From NCBI GenBank assembly GCA_020833245.1, contig JAJHQQ010000002.1:1-51055 (forward strand): a DNA stretch of 51,055 bases, given 5' to 3'. Made by a program: the position numbers and the translations under genes. The DNA comes from Desulfurococcaceae archaeon. Its GTDB lineage: Archaea > Thermoproteota > Thermoprotei_A > Sulfolobales > Desulfurococcaceae. Of the stretch, positions 41,309 to 50,851 are shown one piece after another; the stretch's first letter is position 1, and every line of letters begins with the position of its first letter. A model generated the notes under the pieces. The model saw only the letters and a list, made by a program, of their open reading frames with translations, was not told where the DNA came from and did not search any database.

Positions 41309-42119
41309 TTCTCACCAGGTCTCTAAACGGAGAAAACCTAACTACTTTGACATATTTACTCCCAGGCGTTATCTCAATACTCGAGTTTTTCTCCAGGTTC
41401 CCCGCGTAGTCGCCGTCAATGTAGACAATGCTCGAATTTAACACTGTTATGTTAACTACGCTAAGCTCACTGATAACTAGTGGGGGTAGGCCTATTTGAA
41501 GCGGGTTTAGTGGTGTTATTGTTACTGACTCTAAAAGGGGGCTTATAAGGGGTCCTCTGGCAGATAGGCTGTACCCGGATGAGCCTACAGGAGTGCTGAT
41601 TATTAGTCCATCTCCCTCCAGCGTGAAAGCAGTACTTAAATGCGGTGTCTTAACGCTAACATTGTACTTAGAGACTTTTCCAAGATTACTACTCACAATA
41701 GTGACCTCATTCACGAACAAGTCGCGCTTTGTACCCGTGTGAATAGTGAGCACTGGGTAGAGTTCAATGTAGTAGTCGCCACGTAGAAACTCCCTGATTA
41801 ACTCGCTTAGTGGTCTCTCCGGGGACTCGTATAGGGCATTTCTCCTACCACAGGGGTACGGGAAGACGAGTGTATTAGTGTAGAGTAGTGAGAGTCTAGC
41901 TGCTCTTAGAAAAGTCCCATCACCACCAATACTAAATACCACGTCTACGGGTTCTTTTAGAACGCGTGTTTCCCCCTCTAAACTAGTGACGTCGTCAACA
42001 GTGTACACCTCGAACTCTATACCCTGATTTTTCAGAGTATTAGCTAGCTCTCCTAGAACACTAATGCACTGTTGCGTTGGCTTGTATATTACTAGGGCCC
42101 TCTGTATCAAATTGCTCAC
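41280..42119 (-). CDS. nadK: NAD kinase
   Basis: A 279-residue ATP-NAD kinase making NADP. It has the ATP/NAD-site motif FSIGGDGTFLRAARL near 61-75 and the substrate loop GDGLIISTPVGSSGYSLSARGP near 168-189 (two overlapping motifs). The segment after GGDGT, usually GxNxGxLGFL, reads PYPCGRRNALYESPE, a divergence I believe is found in crenarchaeal enzymes. It is first of a pair with nob1 and divergent from trm5. Confidence 0.9.
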   Translation of the reverse strand: MSNLIQRALVIYKPTQQCISVLGELANTLKNQGIEFEVYTVDDVTSLEGETRVLKEPVDVVFSIGGDGTFLRAARLSLLYTNTLVFPYPCGRRNALYESPERPLSELIREFLRGDYYIELYPVLTIHTGTKRDLFVNEVTIVSSNLGKVSKYNVSVKTPHLSTAFTLEGDGLIISTPVGSSGYSLSARGPLISPLLESVTITPLNPLQIGLPPLVISELSVVNITVLNSSIVYIDGDYAGNLEKNSSIEITPGSKYVKVVRFSPFRDLVRIVLAQRARI

Positions 42120-42191
42120 GCACTCAATTATTATTAAGAGACCTCTGATATACTTTTAATTAAGCAGTATGTGGTGTTATGAGGAAGACTC

Positions 42192-43181
42192 GTGCGTGAT
42201 AGAGTAGTGCCACTGTGTCTAAGTGTTGACAAGTCTAAGGCTAATAGTGTTTTAAGAGCTCTCAGAAGCTCAAAGCTGTTAAACGACGAGTACAAGATCA
42301 CGAGGACAGGCGACACTGTCTTAATACCTATTAAAGAAACAGGTGGAGAGACGCTGGCGAGGCTCCTAGAAGAGTTTTCGATCGTAGACTGTAATCCTCC
42401 GAGGAGGAGAGTCCTCGTAAACACTAAAATGCCGTCTATGGAACACCTGGGAGAAGTGGTTATTGTCAGAAGAAACGTCTTAGACTACATTACTCCTAGA
42501 GACCTGGTTGACAGGATTAAAGCAGTATATCCTAGGGTGAGAGCAGTGTGGATTAAAGAAGAGACATGCGACTCTTTTAGGAAGCCACTACTGAGACTAC
42601 TATGGGGTGAGGAGATAAGAGAAGTCGTGGTTAAAGAATACGGGCTACTCTTTAAAGTTAAGCTTGGAGAAGTGTACTTTAACTCGAGGCTCGCAGAGGA
42701 GCACCGTAAAGTCGCCTCTATGATTAAGCACGGTGAAGTAGTACTAGATGCTTTTAGTGGAGTAGGGGGTTTTGCTATTCACGCAGTGGCTTTGAGGCAA
42801 GTTCTAGTATTTGCGAATGACTTAAACCCAGTTGCGTACGAGTTACTAGTTGAGAACTTGTACTTGAATAGGAGAAGACTGAGAGGCGTGGTAGTCCCCT
42901 TGAACATGGATACTCGTGATCTAGTGGGCGTGCTCAGAGAGGGCAGTGTGGACAGAATAATAGCGGATCTACCACATCAGAGCCTAGAGTACGCTGATGT
43001 GTACGAGAAGCTTCTTAGGCCTAGAGGAGTACTACACATCTATGTTCTCTCAAAGCTAAGTGAGAATATTGAGGAACTAGTACTTGAGAAGTTTAGTAGT
43101 TGGAGCTTAGAATGCTGTACTAGTGTTCTAGAATACTCCCCCGGCGCCTCTATATATAGATGTGACCTCGTCAAGGTCTAG
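42192..43181 (+). CDS. trm5: tRNA (guanine-37-N1)-methyltransferase Trm5
   Basis: A 329-residue class I methyltransferase that makes m1G37 (or wyosine precursor) in tRNA. It has an N-terminal D1-like region, the D2 segment VYFNSRLAEEHRKVASMI near 171-188, the SAM motif VLDAFSGVGGFAIHA near 195-209, NDLNPVAYELLVENLYLN near 220-237, and ADLPHQS in place of the usual NLP. GTG start 42192 after GAGGAAG. The last 54 nt overlap the convergent DUF371 gene. Taw2 is a possible relative, but the N-terminal domain favours Trm5. Confidence 0.82.
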   Translation: MRDRVVPLCLSVDKSKANSVLRALRSSKLLNDEYKITRTGDTVLIPIKETGGETLARLLEEFSIVDCNPPRRRVLVNTKMPSMEHLGEVVIVRRNVLDYITPRDLVDRIKAVYPRVRAVWIKEETCDSFRKPLLRLLWGEEIREVVVKEYGLLFKVKLGEVYFNSRLAEEHRKVASMIKHGEVVLDAFSGVGGFAIHAVALRQVLVFANDLNPVAYELLVENLYLNRRRLRGVVVPLNMDTRDLVGVLREGSVDRIIADLPHQSLEYADVYEKLLRPRGVLHIYVLSKLSENIEELVLEKFSSWSLECCTSVLEYSPGASIYRCDLVKV

Positions 43182-43598
43182 GCAGTACAGTTTAGCCTCG
43201 AGAACGGTGTCGGGGTCTTTTAGCTTCTCAACTAGGTCTCTCCTCAAGTCTCCCGCGGCCTTACTTGCTCTTATAGCAACCGTGGCCGGGTCTATGTATG
43301 TGCTCTTTCTCAGAATGATCTTAGTGCTGCTCGTGAGCACTAGTTTAGAGCTCCCGTGAGCTAGCACAGTGTCTTGTAGGCCTGAGGCTTCTAGTACGAT
43401 TACGATGATCGCCTCATCTCTGCGGGCACACTTCTTAAACTCCTCGCTGAAGTCTAGTGGCGACTTGTCAGACGCGACTCCTATAACGCAGTCGCCGCGT
43501 GGAGTTAGTTCACGCTCCCTAGTGATCTCAATGGTCGTTCTGTGGAGAGCACTGATATTTGAGTGTCCACGCGCTCTAACCACCTCTAAGCACACCAA
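43128..43598 (-). CDS. DUF371 archaeal protein
   Basis: A 156-residue member of the archaeal DUF371 family: VRARGHSNISALHRTTIEIT near the start, LTPRGDCVIGVASDKS, LILRKSTYID-type segment (here KIILRKSTYID) and AIRASKAAGDLRRDLVEKL. The function is unknown; the conserved Arg-His and Arg-Lys patches suggest nucleic acid or phosphate binding (inference). It overlaps trm5 by 54 nt tail to tail. Confidence 0.85.
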   Translation of the reverse strand: MVCLEVVRARGHSNISALHRTTIEITRERELTPRGDCVIGVASDKSPLDFSEEFKKCARRDEAIIVIVLEASGLQDTVLAHGSSKLVLTSSTKIILRKSTYIDPATVAIRASKAAGDLRRDLVEKLKDPDTVLEAKLYCLDLDEVTSIYRGAGGVF

Positions 43599-43684
43599 GC
43601 TACTCTAGCACCTCTACAACTAGTCTCGTAGAGTCTTAAATCACCCTGTAGTGATATTTCAACTCAGCGTTTAAGGGGTTCTGA

Positions 43685-44365
43685 GTGAAAGATCTCGAGG
43701 TTCAGAGAAGGAGACTAGTAGAGGCCTTAGTGAGCGCGGGTTACTTAAAGAACCCTAGAGTTATAAGGGCCCTCCTCGCGGTTCCCAGGGAGCTCTTTGT
43801 ACCAGAAGAGCTGAGAGAGTACGCCTACGTGGATTCTCCCCTCCCCATAGGCTACAGGCAGACGATAAGTGCTGTTCACATGGTCGCCATTATGACAGAA
43901 GAGTTGAATCCTGAACCAGGCGACACCGTTCTCGAAGTGGGCACTGGATCAGGCTACCAGGCGGCAGTACTAGCTGAGATCGTCGCTAAACAGGACCCCG
44001 AGCGCAGAGGGCACGTATACACGATTGAGAGAATACCAGAATTAGCTGAGTTTGCAAAGGGAAATCTCGCGAGAGCAGGCTACTCGGAGTACGTAACCGT
44101 GATCGTGGGTGATGGCACGCTCGGGTATCCGGAGAAAGCTCCATTTAATAGAATTATTGTTACGGCAGCCGCCCCCACAGTACCCCCACCACTAATTGAT
44201 CAGCTTGCTGATGAAGGCGCACTCGTAATACCAGTTGGAGACCCCTATATTCAGAGACTACTAGTTGTCGAGAAGAGAGGGGGAAAGCTGTACAAAAAGT
44301 GGGGTATTGAGTGTGTTTTTGTTCCGCTAATTGGAGAGTACGGGTGGAAGAGCACTACTTTTTAG
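43685..44365 (+). CDS. pcm: Protein-L-isoaspartate O-methyltransferase
   Basis: A 226-residue SAM-dependent repair enzyme that methylates isoaspartyl residues formed by heat-driven ageing. Marks: the N-terminal VPRELFVPEELREYAYVDSP region in two pieces, ISAVHMVAIMTEEL, the SAM motif VLEVGTGSGYQAAVLAEI near 82-99, and IIVTAAAPTVPPPLIDQL. GTG start 43685. The 3' end overlaps fen by 11 nt. Confidence 0.95.
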   Translation: MKDLEVQRRRLVEALVSAGYLKNPRVIRALLAVPRELFVPEELREYAYVDSPLPIGYRQTISAVHMVAIMTEELNPEPGDTVLEVGTGSGYQAAVLAEIVAKQDPERRGHVYTIERIPELAEFAKGNLARAGYSEYVTVIVGDGTLGYPEKAPFNRIIVTAAAPTVPPPLIDQLADEGALVIPVGDPYIQRLLVVEKRGGKLYKKWGIECVFVPLIGEYGWKSTTF

Positions 44366-45413
44366 AAAACCACTTTGAGAGACCTGTTTGCTCTCCCTTA
44401 ATGTGCTCTCTGTAGGCTTTTACTAGTCTGTCGAGAGCGCCTCTAACTCTCTCCTCGCTGAAATCGTGATCTTTAACGAGGATCTCAGTAATTAGCTTCT
44501 CATCCGGCGATCTCCACTCGATCTTGTAGTTCTTCGTGACGGGTGGATTTAAGAAGTAGTTTTTAATGCTCACTATGTCCACGGGTACAGGGGTCTTTAA
44601 AAGCCCTTTAGGTACTTTCTCAATGCTACCATAAGTTTTAATTAACTGGTATGCTCTCTTTGGGCCAATGTTCTCGAAACCATCTGGATTATAGTCTGTT
44701 CCAATGAGAATCCCTATGTCCACAAGGACCTCGTGCGTAATACCCAGGGCTTTAAGTAGCTTGTCGAGCTCTATGATCTCCGGCGGTATCTCAACGTACT
44801 CTTCTCTCCTCGGTAGCTTCCTCTTGCCGCTAATAGTGAGATTTCTAATTAGTCTTGGAGACCCGAAGAGCAAGCTGTCATAATCTTGCGAGGCAGTAGC
44901 GTACGCGTCTCCTACTTTAGCTAAGTAGGCGGCTTGCGCCTCGCCCTCAGCTGGCGCGTTTACATGTGGTATTCCCATTGCTTCGAGTAGTCTCTTAGCT
45001 TCTTGAACCATGTCTAGTGTGAGCTTTGAGGCTATTACAGCGAACTTTCTAGCAGACTCGAGGTCGCCTGTTCTCACAGCTTCTTCGTACTTTTTCTGCG
45101 CGTCTTCTTTGATAGCCTTTCTCCTCTCGATTTCTTTAGCTTTAATCTCTGGTGGTGTACCGTCAAATACGTAAACGGGCTTAATGCCGTTTTCAACTAG
45201 GTTTATTGTCCTGTAGAAGAGACCGCTTAAGTGGCTTGTAACTCTGCCTTGACTATCCATGAGGGGGGTTCCATCTGGCTGTCGAATAGCCGATAGAAAC
45301 TGGTAGAGTGCGTTGTACGCGTCAATTGCTATGACTCTACCTCTCAGTAAGCGTAAATCCCCTACTTTACTCTTAATACTTTCAGGTATGAGGTCTTTGA
45401 GGTCAACTCCCAC
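44355..45413 (-). CDS. fen: Flap endonuclease FEN1
   Basis: A 352-residue structure-specific nuclease for Okazaki-fragment flaps. N-domain (VIAIDAYNALYQFL; VYVFDGTPPEIK), I-domain acidic cluster (APAEGEAQAAYLA; SQDYDSLLFGSP) and helix-hairpin-helix (GTDYNPDGFENIGPKRA) are all present. The C-terminus carries the PCNA-binding PIP box QTGLSKWF (about 342-349). TATA-like AGATATATAG (minus, 45448-45458) lies about 40 nt upstream. Confidence 0.96.
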   Translation of the reverse strand: MGVDLKDLIPESIKSKVGDLRLLRGRVIAIDAYNALYQFLSAIRQPDGTPLMDSQGRVTSHLSGLFYRTINLVENGIKPVYVFDGTPPEIKAKEIERRKAIKEDAQKKYEEAVRTGDLESARKFAVIASKLTLDMVQEAKRLLEAMGIPHVNAPAEGEAQAAYLAKVGDAYATASQDYDSLLFGSPRLIRNLTISGKRKLPRREEYVEIPPEIIELDKLLKALGITHEVLVDIGILIGTDYNPDGFENIGPKRAYQLIKTYGSIEKVPKGLLKTPVPVDIVSIKNYFLNPPVTKNYKIEWRSPDEKLITEILVKDHDFSEERVRGALDRLVKAYREHIKGEQTGLSKWFSKK

Positions 45414-45568
45414 TAAACTCCCCTAGTAATCATTTACGAGTAGCTCTATATATCTTAGAAATCAGTGTGTACAAAGCGCTGTTTTAAGGTATTTACAGCT
45501 ATTAGATCTGCGCAGTGTTTAGCGGCCTGTGCTGTGAGAAATACTACGTTTTAGGTGAAGATACTTAC

Positions 45569-45817
45569 TCATGTCTTAACGGGTTTTATGAGGAACTCCT
45601 TGCCTATTGATTCCACGTGGATTAAGCCCTGGAGTTCAAGTTTCATTAGTGTGTGGTAGAGCTCAGATTTAGTAGTATCTAGTCCGTACTCTTTTCTTAT
45701 TATTTCTTCTAGTTTACTCTCACTTAGCCCCTCGGACCGCGAGAAGACTACTTCTAAGATTATTCTGTGTAGTGGCATGTATTTCCAAGTACTGTTCCTG
45801 TTCTTCACGGAGATCAC
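45569..45817 (-). CDS. Small winged-helix protein
   Basis: An 82-residue predicted winged helix: PLHRIILEVVFSRSEGLSESKLEEII, a recognition helix around TKSELYHTLMKLELQGLI, and the wing HVESIGKEFLIKP. The ATG at 45817 directly abuts the cdc48 stop at 45818, so it is the second cistron. It may be a regulator or a cofactor of that operon; no ligand domain is present. Confidence 0.75.
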   Translation of the reverse strand: MISVKNRNSTWKYMPLHRIILEVVFSRSEGLSESKLEEIIRKEYGLDTTKSELYHTLMKLELQGLIHVESIGKEFLIKPVKT

Positions 45818-48004
45818 CTAGGTTATAGTTGGGGGCTTTACAGTACTTCGAGGTAGCTGCTGCGTTATTCTAGAGCTCCACTCCTCGTAGAATCTTATAA
45901 TGTTTTCATTTAAACTAGGTTTAACTACTTTTAGTGCCTCTGAGAAGTGCCTATCTTCAATATACTTTACGTTGAGGCCCTCCCGAAGGGCGATCATTAC
46001 GGCCTCCCTAACTAGGGCTTCAAGGTCTGCTCCACTATACCTCTCAGTTACTTTAGCTAATTCTGAGAGGTTAACGCTTAGTGATAGCGGTAGACTCGCG
46101 GTGAGAATTCTCAGTATTTCTAGTCTCGTGGAGTAGTCTGGTGGTGGAATGTACACTAACTTGTCAAATCTTCCAGGTCTGAGTAGAGCGGGGTCTAATA
46201 GGTCGGGTCTATTAGTAGCGGCTAGCACTACTACTCCCTTATAGTCGTGTATGCCATCCATCTCTGTTATTAATTGAGCAACGATCTTCTCTGTAACGCC
46301 GCTATCAGAAGCATAGCCTCTAATTGATGTTATAGCGTCTACTTCATCAATAAATATTACTGATGGAGAGTGTAGTTTAGCTTTCCTGAATATCTCCCTT
46401 ATAGCCCTCTCGGATTCTCCAACCCACTTGCTGAGTATCTCGGGGCCTCTTATAGCAATGAAGTTCGCGCCGCTCTCAGCGGCTATTGCTTTAGCTAGTA
46501 GTGTCTTGCCGCAGCCTGGCGGGCCGTACAGTAGTACTCCTCGGGGTGGTTTAATGTTGAACTTCTCGTAGAAGTCTGGGTGTTTCAGCGGGTATTCCAC
46601 GTTTTCGCGAAGTACTTGTTTAGCCTCCTCTAATCCCCCTATATCGTTAAATCTAACCTCGGGTATTTCAATGTAGACCTCTCTTAGCCCGCTGGGCACA
46701 ATGCTCTTGTAGGCTACTAGGAAGTCTTCGAATTTAACCTGTATGGTCGATAGGACTCTCTCCTCGTCGCCACTACTCTGCTCGATCGCGCGCTTTACAC
46801 TCCTCATTACGGCCTCTTTGACTATAGCCGCTAAATCTGCCCCCGTAAAGCCGTGAGTGATCTCCGCGAGCTTCTCGAGGTCTACATCTGGAGCTAGAAG
46901 CCCCAGCTCTCTTAGTCTTCTCGTGTGTATTAGGAGTATTTCGTACCTACCCCTCTTATCGGGCATGGGTATTTCAATTTCGTAGTCAAATCTCCCTGGT
47001 CTCCGTAGTGCTGGGTCAATGGCGTTTGGTCTATTAGTCGCGGCTACTACGATCACACCTTCTCTGCTCTCGAGGCCGTCCATTAGTGCGAGGAGCTGTG
47101 CAACTACTCTCTTCTCAACGTCGCCTGTTACCTCGTCGCGTTTTGGTGCTATAGCGTCTATTTCGTCTATGAAGATTATGGCTGGACGCTTTTTAGTCTT
47201 CTTTCTGGCTAGCCTGAATATCTCTCTCAGCCTCTGCTCTGATTCACCGTAGAACTTGCTCATGATCTCTGGTCCATTAATAGCTATGAAGTACGCGTTT
47301 AACTCATTAGCGAGAGCTTTGGCGATGAGTGTCTTACCGCAACCGGGAGGCCCGTATAGTAGTATGCCCTTAGGTGGGTCTATTCCGAGCTTAGAGAAGA
47401 TCTTCTTGTACTTGTACGGGACTTCTATGACTTCTCGTATTTTCTCAATAATGGGTGACAAACCCCCTACTTCATCGAAGGTAACGTGTGGAACCTCGAG
47501 TATTGGCTCATCAAAGACCTGTACTTCTGTTTCCTCTGTAACAATTGCGGCTATACGTGGCTTTATACTTATAACTCTAAATGGTAGGCTAACACCCTCC
47601 ATTAGTATTCTCACCTCCATGCCCTCGCAGAGGGGGTATGAGATGAGGTCCTGTTTGATCTTTTTAGCTATGCTAGTGTCTACGGGTGCATAGTAGTTCA
47701 CTGGTGCTAGCTTTACTACTTGAGCATATCTTCGCTCAATTCTCTCGACGTAGACAACGTCGCCGATATTAATCTTTAAATTCCTAATTGAAAGCTCATC
47801 TAGCCCTATAACTCCCTTTCCCTTATAACTCGCATCGCCCTCTTTAGCTAAAACGGCAATTAAGCCGCTTCCTTCAACTACGAGTAAATCCCCGTTCTTA
47901 ATACCAAATCTCTTCATTACATCCGGGTCTAGTACGGCTTCACCACTCCACAGTGTACTAGAATTTAACACTTCAACCCTAAGAGCTATTCTACTTCTCT
48001 GCAT
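45818..48004 (-). CDS. cdc48: Cdc48/VCP-type AAA ATPase
   Basis: A 728-residue unfoldase: N-terminal double-psi barrel and beta domain (about 1-180), then D1 (Walker A GPPGCGKT near 219, Walker [13 protein letters not shown]) and D2 (Walker A GPPGCGKT near 497, Walker [11 protein letters not shown]), each with the SRH region NRPxxxDPAxxRPGRFD. It can deliver substrates to the 20S proteasome in archaea, complementing PAN in this window. A basic C-terminal tail follows and no clear HbYX is present (ends Thr-Ile-Thr). It is followed by the winged-helix gene. Confidence 0.95.
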   Translation of the reverse strand: MQRSRIALRVEVLNSSTLWSGEAVLDPDVMKRFGIKNGDLLVVEGSGLIAVLAKEGDASYKGKGVIGLDELSIRNLKINIGDVVYVERIERRYAQVVKLAPVNYYAPVDTSIAKKIKQDLISYPLCEGMEVRILMEGVSLPFRVISIKPRIAAIVTEETEVQVFDEPILEVPHVTFDEVGGLSPIIEKIREVIEVPYKYKKIFSKLGIDPPKGILLYGPPGCGKTLIAKALANELNAYFIAINGPEIMSKFYGESEQRLREIFRLARKKTKKRPAIIFIDEIDAIAPKRDEVTGDVEKRVVAQLLALMDGLESREGVIVVAATNRPNAIDPALRRPGRFDYEIEIPMPDKRGRYEILLIHTRRLRELGLLAPDVDLEKLAEITHGFTGADLAAIVKEAVMRSVKRAIEQSSGDEERVLSTIQVKFEDFLVAYKSIVPSGLREVYIEIPEVRFNDIGGLEEAKQVLRENVEYPLKHPDFYEKFNIKPPRGVLLYGPPGCGKTLLAKAIAAESGANFIAIRGPEILSKWVGESERAIREIFRKAKLHSPSVIFIDEVDAITSIRGYASDSGVTEKIVAQLITEMDGIHDYKGVVVLAATNRPDLLDPALLRPGRFDKLVYIPPPDYSTRLEILRILTASLPLSLSVNLSELAKVTERYSGADLEALVREAVMIALREGLNVKYIEDRHFSEALKVVKPSLNENIIRFYEEWSSRITQQLPRSTVKPPTIT

Positions 48005-48041
48005 CTACTTCACCGTTAATTAGCGAAGCGAGTATTAGAGG

Positions 48042-48115
48042 TGGGCCCGCGGGGATTTGAACCCCGGACCTCCGCCTCGTCAGGGCGGCATCCTACCAGG
48101 CTAGACGACGGGCCC
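48042..48115 (-). tRNA. tRNA-Val(GAC)
   Basis: An intronless 74-nt cloverleaf: acceptor GGGCCCG/CGGGCCC, D-arm GTCT...GGAT region, anticodon stem CCGCC/GGCGG with loop CTGACGA, T-arm CGGGG-TTCAAAT-CCCCG, A73. A TATA-like TTTTTAAAGTC (minus, about 48139-48150) lies about 30 nt upstream. Confidence 0.95.
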
Positions 48116-48187
48116 TACTACAGTGGAGTTTATTTTCAGACTTTAAAAACTTGATGAAGAGTAGAGGTAAGAGTGTTGTTCTCGTAG

Positions 48188-48318
48188 TGGGCCCGGGGGG
48201 ATTTGAACCCCCGACCTACGGGTCACTCCCAGTTCCAGACCTCTTTCATCCCTACTGGTCAACTGACCCGTAGATGTGGTCTGGAGCCCGCCGCTCTGCC
48301 TGGCTGAGCTACGGGCCC
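48188..48318 (-). tRNA. tRNA-Trp(CCA) with 57-nt intron
   Basis: Acceptor GGGCCCG/CGGGCCC, A73, anticodon CCA. The intron at 48224-48280 lies at 37/38. The splice motif is canonical: CTCC (32-35) pairs with GGAG in the intron, between bulges AG^A and TG^A. The intron also holds CTACGGGT, complementary to exon 2 ACCCGTAG, and GGTCTGGA, complementary to the anticodon region TCCAGACC. It is too short, and lacks clear boxes, for the C/D-guide introns known in euryarchaeal tRNA-Trp. Confidence 0.94.
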
Positions 48319-48426
48319 ACTACTGGTCACGCCGTGTCTAGAGTTATATTGTTTTAGAAAAAGTATTAAATACTTTCTTGGAATTCACTTGTAATGGCTG
48401 TTTAAATTGTAGAGCCTGGTGCAATT

Positions 48427-48927
48427 GTGTTGAGATACCCGCTCGACAGGATCTGTATTAAGAGCGGTGTCTTTTGCTCTCACTGCCAGCAGAAAATAGA
48501 GAGCGAAGTAGTTGAGAGAGGAGAACTGGAGGTTTTAAAAGCTCTAGTCAACCTCGAAGATAAGCTGAAATTCCTGAGGAGAGGCGAGTACGTCAAGTCT
48601 ATATTAGTGGGTGATGACGTCTACCTCTTCGTGAAAAACGGCTTTGATTCCACAGAGCTCAGTACGCTTGAACAAGAGCTCTCGCGGGAGCTAGGGCGGA
48701 GAGTGAGAGTTGTTGAGTACACGCATGATTTGAGAAGTCTTGTTGAGCAAATACTGTACCCCGCAACTATTATAGGCATTAACAGAGTGTGGCTACCAGA
48801 CGGCACAGAGATACTGAGTGTCAGAGTCTCACGTAGAGATAAAAGACACCTCGCTTCACTCAAAGAACAAGTGGAGCTCTTAATTGAAAAGATAAGTGGT
48901 GTAAAAACCAGGTTATCTTTTGACTAG
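48427..48927 (+). CDS. NusA-like KH-domain RNA-binding protein
   Basis: A 166-residue protein with an N-terminal Cys group (CIKSGVFCSHC, residues 10-20) and a C-terminal KH-like segment (LYPATIIGINRVWLPDGTEILSVRVSRRD, in two halves around residues 109-138). I associate this with the archaeal NusA-related KH family, implicated in transcription elongation or RNA binding; the precise role is unknown. GTG 48427 or TTG 48430 start. The stop overlaps the truD stop by 4 nt. Confidence 0.72.
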   Translation: MLRYPLDRICIKSGVFCSHCQQKIESEVVERGELEVLKALVNLEDKLKFLRRGEYVKSILVGDDVYLFVKNGFDSTELSTLEQELSRELGRRVRVVEYTHDLRSLVEQILYPATIIGINRVWLPDGTEILSVRVSRRDKRHLASLKEQVELLIEKISGVKTRLSFD

Positions 48928-50012
48928 TCCACCACGAGATTTTCCTTAAATATCTCCCTGAGAACTATAGTAGCGTACATTCCACGCTCTAGCTGGAACT
49001 CGTACTGTAGTGTTCCACTCGAGAACTTTACACTGCTGTTTATGGGTTTAAAGAGACCTCTCCTATAGTAACACGGCGTTGACTTTAATTCAGACAGCTC
49101 TAGGCACTCGGTTTCTAGTATTTTACTGTAGAATTCAGCGGCGCGGTCTAGGCAGCCCACTAAAGGGTAGTCTCGGTCTAAGCTACTCCAACCAGATCTC
49201 TCAATAACGCTGTTGAGTAGTAGATTGAAGAGGTAGCTTGAGTAGGCTCCTCGCAGTAGGTTAAAGTACCTAGCGTAATGCGAGTCGCGTGTACTCGTCG
49301 CGAATAGTTTAAGATAGAGGCTCTCGTACCGTAAACCATGGTAGTTTTTGACAAGCCTCTTAAACGTTACGGCTCGATCCTCGTACAAGTAGATCTTTGA
49401 GAGGAGCTCATTAGCAAAGATGTCTTCTCTACGAAGTAACGTGTACTTCCCGAGAAGGTGAGAGTTACATCTGCGAACTCCAAATCTCTGGTAGCCGTAA
49501 TAAGATGGTAGACCATGAGTCACTATTAACCTCACAATGTCTTTAAACACGCTCACCTGCCTCTCGTCGATGTCTCTCACGATAATCGTGAACCTGTTTC
49601 CGACATGGTGGCTGAGAGAGGGCTTTACTCGTACAAACCCCTTGAATTCGGCTCTCAAGTTCTCTGTTTCAAATGGGAGTTTTGAGAAGTCTAGAATAGC
49701 TTTACGGATGAAGACGTAGAGCACACTGCGAGCACTCTTATCTTTGAGTCCAAAGAAGTAGAGGTTTTCAGCTGGAATGCCCAGATTCTCTGCGAGCATT
49801 TCTATGGCTTTAAGTGTCTCTAAATTCTCCTTTACTAGTCTCACAACGGCGTACTCTCCTCTCTCAGTACTATACCCCATTTTCTCCAAGTCCACTATCT
49901 CCTCAACGTGGAATGTCTCAGGTGTAAGAGTGTAAACTCTATTGACCTTGTAATCAGTGAGAGTGTACTTGATTCCAGCCGCGTAGTCCAGTGGATGAGG
50001 ATATGTAAGCAA
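48924..50012 (-). CDS. truD: tRNA pseudouridine synthase TruD
   Basis: A 362-residue TruD-family enzyme that makes pseudouridine 13 in tRNA (archaeal members may use other sites). Motif I FGLKDKSA, with the catalytic Asp, is near 87-94; NRFTIIVRDI near 143-152 and YYGYQRFGVRRCNSHLLG near 171-188 are also diagnostic. The TRUD insertion domain follows. It lies upstream of the KH gene tail to tail and downstream of pth2 by 11 nt, so pth2-truD is an operon. Confidence 0.94.
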   Translation of the reverse strand: MLTYPHPLDYAAGIKYTLTDYKVNRVYTLTPETFHVEEIVDLEKMGYSTERGEYAVVRLVKENLETLKAIEMLAENLGIPAENLYFFGLKDKSARSVLYVFIRKAILDFSKLPFETENLRAEFKGFVRVKPSLSHHVGNRFTIIVRDIDERQVSVFKDIVRLIVTHGLPSYYGYQRFGVRRCNSHLLGKYTLLRREDIFANELLSKIYLYEDRAVTFKRLVKNYHGLRYESLYLKLFATSTRDSHYARYFNLLRGAYSSYLFNLLLNSVIERSGWSSLDRDYPLVGCLDRAAEFYSKILETECLELSELKSTPCYYRRGLFKPINSSVKFSSGTLQYEFQLERGMYATIVLREIFKENLVVD

Positions 50013-50023
50013 GACTTAGACCT

Positions 50024-50371
50024 TCACAGAGTCTTTAAGTGACCAGTGATCTTGTCAACTTCGTCATCCGGAGCCGGCCCTATAGCTACAGCTGTTAGAG
50101 TACCCGAAGGAAGCTCTGTGAGGCCAGCGTCTTGAACAAGACTAGCGGGTAAGTGGCGCTCTCTAGCTTTATTGTAGAGCTCTATGAGCTCTCTTTCACC
50201 CGTGGCTTTTAAGACAACTTTTTTCTGCCCACTACCCCACCACTCTCTAAACCACTCATAGTGGCTATTGTATGCTTCAAACGCTGCAATAACGGAGGCG
50301 TGAGCTACCTGCACAGCGAGCTTACCTTTACTCATCCCGAGATCTCCCCTCACAATAATAACTTGCTTCAT
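50024..50371 (-). CDS. pth2: Peptidyl-tRNA hydrolase Pth2
   Basis: A 115-residue Pth2 enzyme that frees tRNA from prematurely released peptidyl-tRNA. Typical: KQVIIVRGDLGMSKGKLAVQ, VAHASVIAAFEA (catalytic-region His), KATGERELIELYNKA, and LVQDAGLTELPSGTLTAVAIGP. It is first in the pth2-truD pair. Confidence 0.96.
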   Translation of the reverse strand: MKQVIIVRGDLGMSKGKLAVQVAHASVIAAFEAYNSHYEWFREWWGSGQKKVVLKATGERELIELYNKARERHLPASLVQDAGLTELPSGTLTAVAIGPAPDDEVDKITGHLKTL

Positions 50372-50566
50372 AGTACACCACTTAAATGAATTGCGCGAAC
50401 CTACCGGGATCTAGTAGTGTAGAGGTGTTATTGAAGATTAAAATACCTGGTTTTGCCCAAGTAAGTAAACAGGAGCCGATGAAGAGAGAACCCGGGTTAT
50501 ATTCTAGCAGAACTATGTGAGTGTTGAAAAGGCCCGCATCAAGAGGTTCCGCAAATCGAGTACACT

Positions 50567-50842
50567 CTACTCTGGTGCCCTAGTCACGTACTCTACTTCT
50601 ACTTGGCTCACTCCCCGCACGCTGGCTAAGAGCCTCTCTAGGGGCTCAGTACCTCCCTCGGTGTTTTCAGGCATAGTTACAAGTACTCTGAGTATATTGA
50701 TACTAAAAGCCACGGGTTCTAGCTCCCACATTTCGAGGTTAAAGCCCGGTGGCAGAGTCTTCTTAATGTCTTCTACAAGTCCACTTAAATCCGTGGATAC
50801 ATCCTCAGGGTATATTTTGAGCACTACAGCTACTCTTCCCAT
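50567..50842 (-). CDS. ef1b: Elongation factor 1-beta (aEF-1B)
   Basis: A 91-residue nucleotide exchange factor for aEF-1A, with a ferredoxin-like fold: GRVAVVLKIYPEDV, NLEMWELEPVAFSINILRVL, PLERLLASVRGVSQVEV. ATG 50842 is chosen because AGGTGAG lies 5 nt upstream; a GTG at 50851 would add three residues. The zinc-finger gene upstream ends at 50852, so the two are cotranscribed, a neighbourhood conserved in many archaea. Confidence 0.95.
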   Translation of the reverse strand: MGRVAVVLKIYPEDVSTDLSGLVEDIKKTLPPGFNLEMWELEPVAFSINILRVLVTMPENTEGGTEPLERLLASVRGVSQVEVEYVTRAPE

Positions 50843-50851
50843 GGTTCTCAC

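Noticed and set aside
45569-48004. Winged-helix gene plus AAA ATPase as a defence island
   Set aside because: The ATPase is a complete Cdc48 with double-psi N-domain, a housekeeping gene.
48224-48280. Box C/D guide RNA inside the tRNA-Trp intron
   Set aside because: GGATGAA is only a weak C box and no proper D/D' boxes were found; the intron is shorter than the known guide introns.
50372-50566. Box C/D or other small RNA between ef1b and pth2
   Set aside because: A CGATGAAG resembles a C box, but no D box at suitable spacing was found on either strand.
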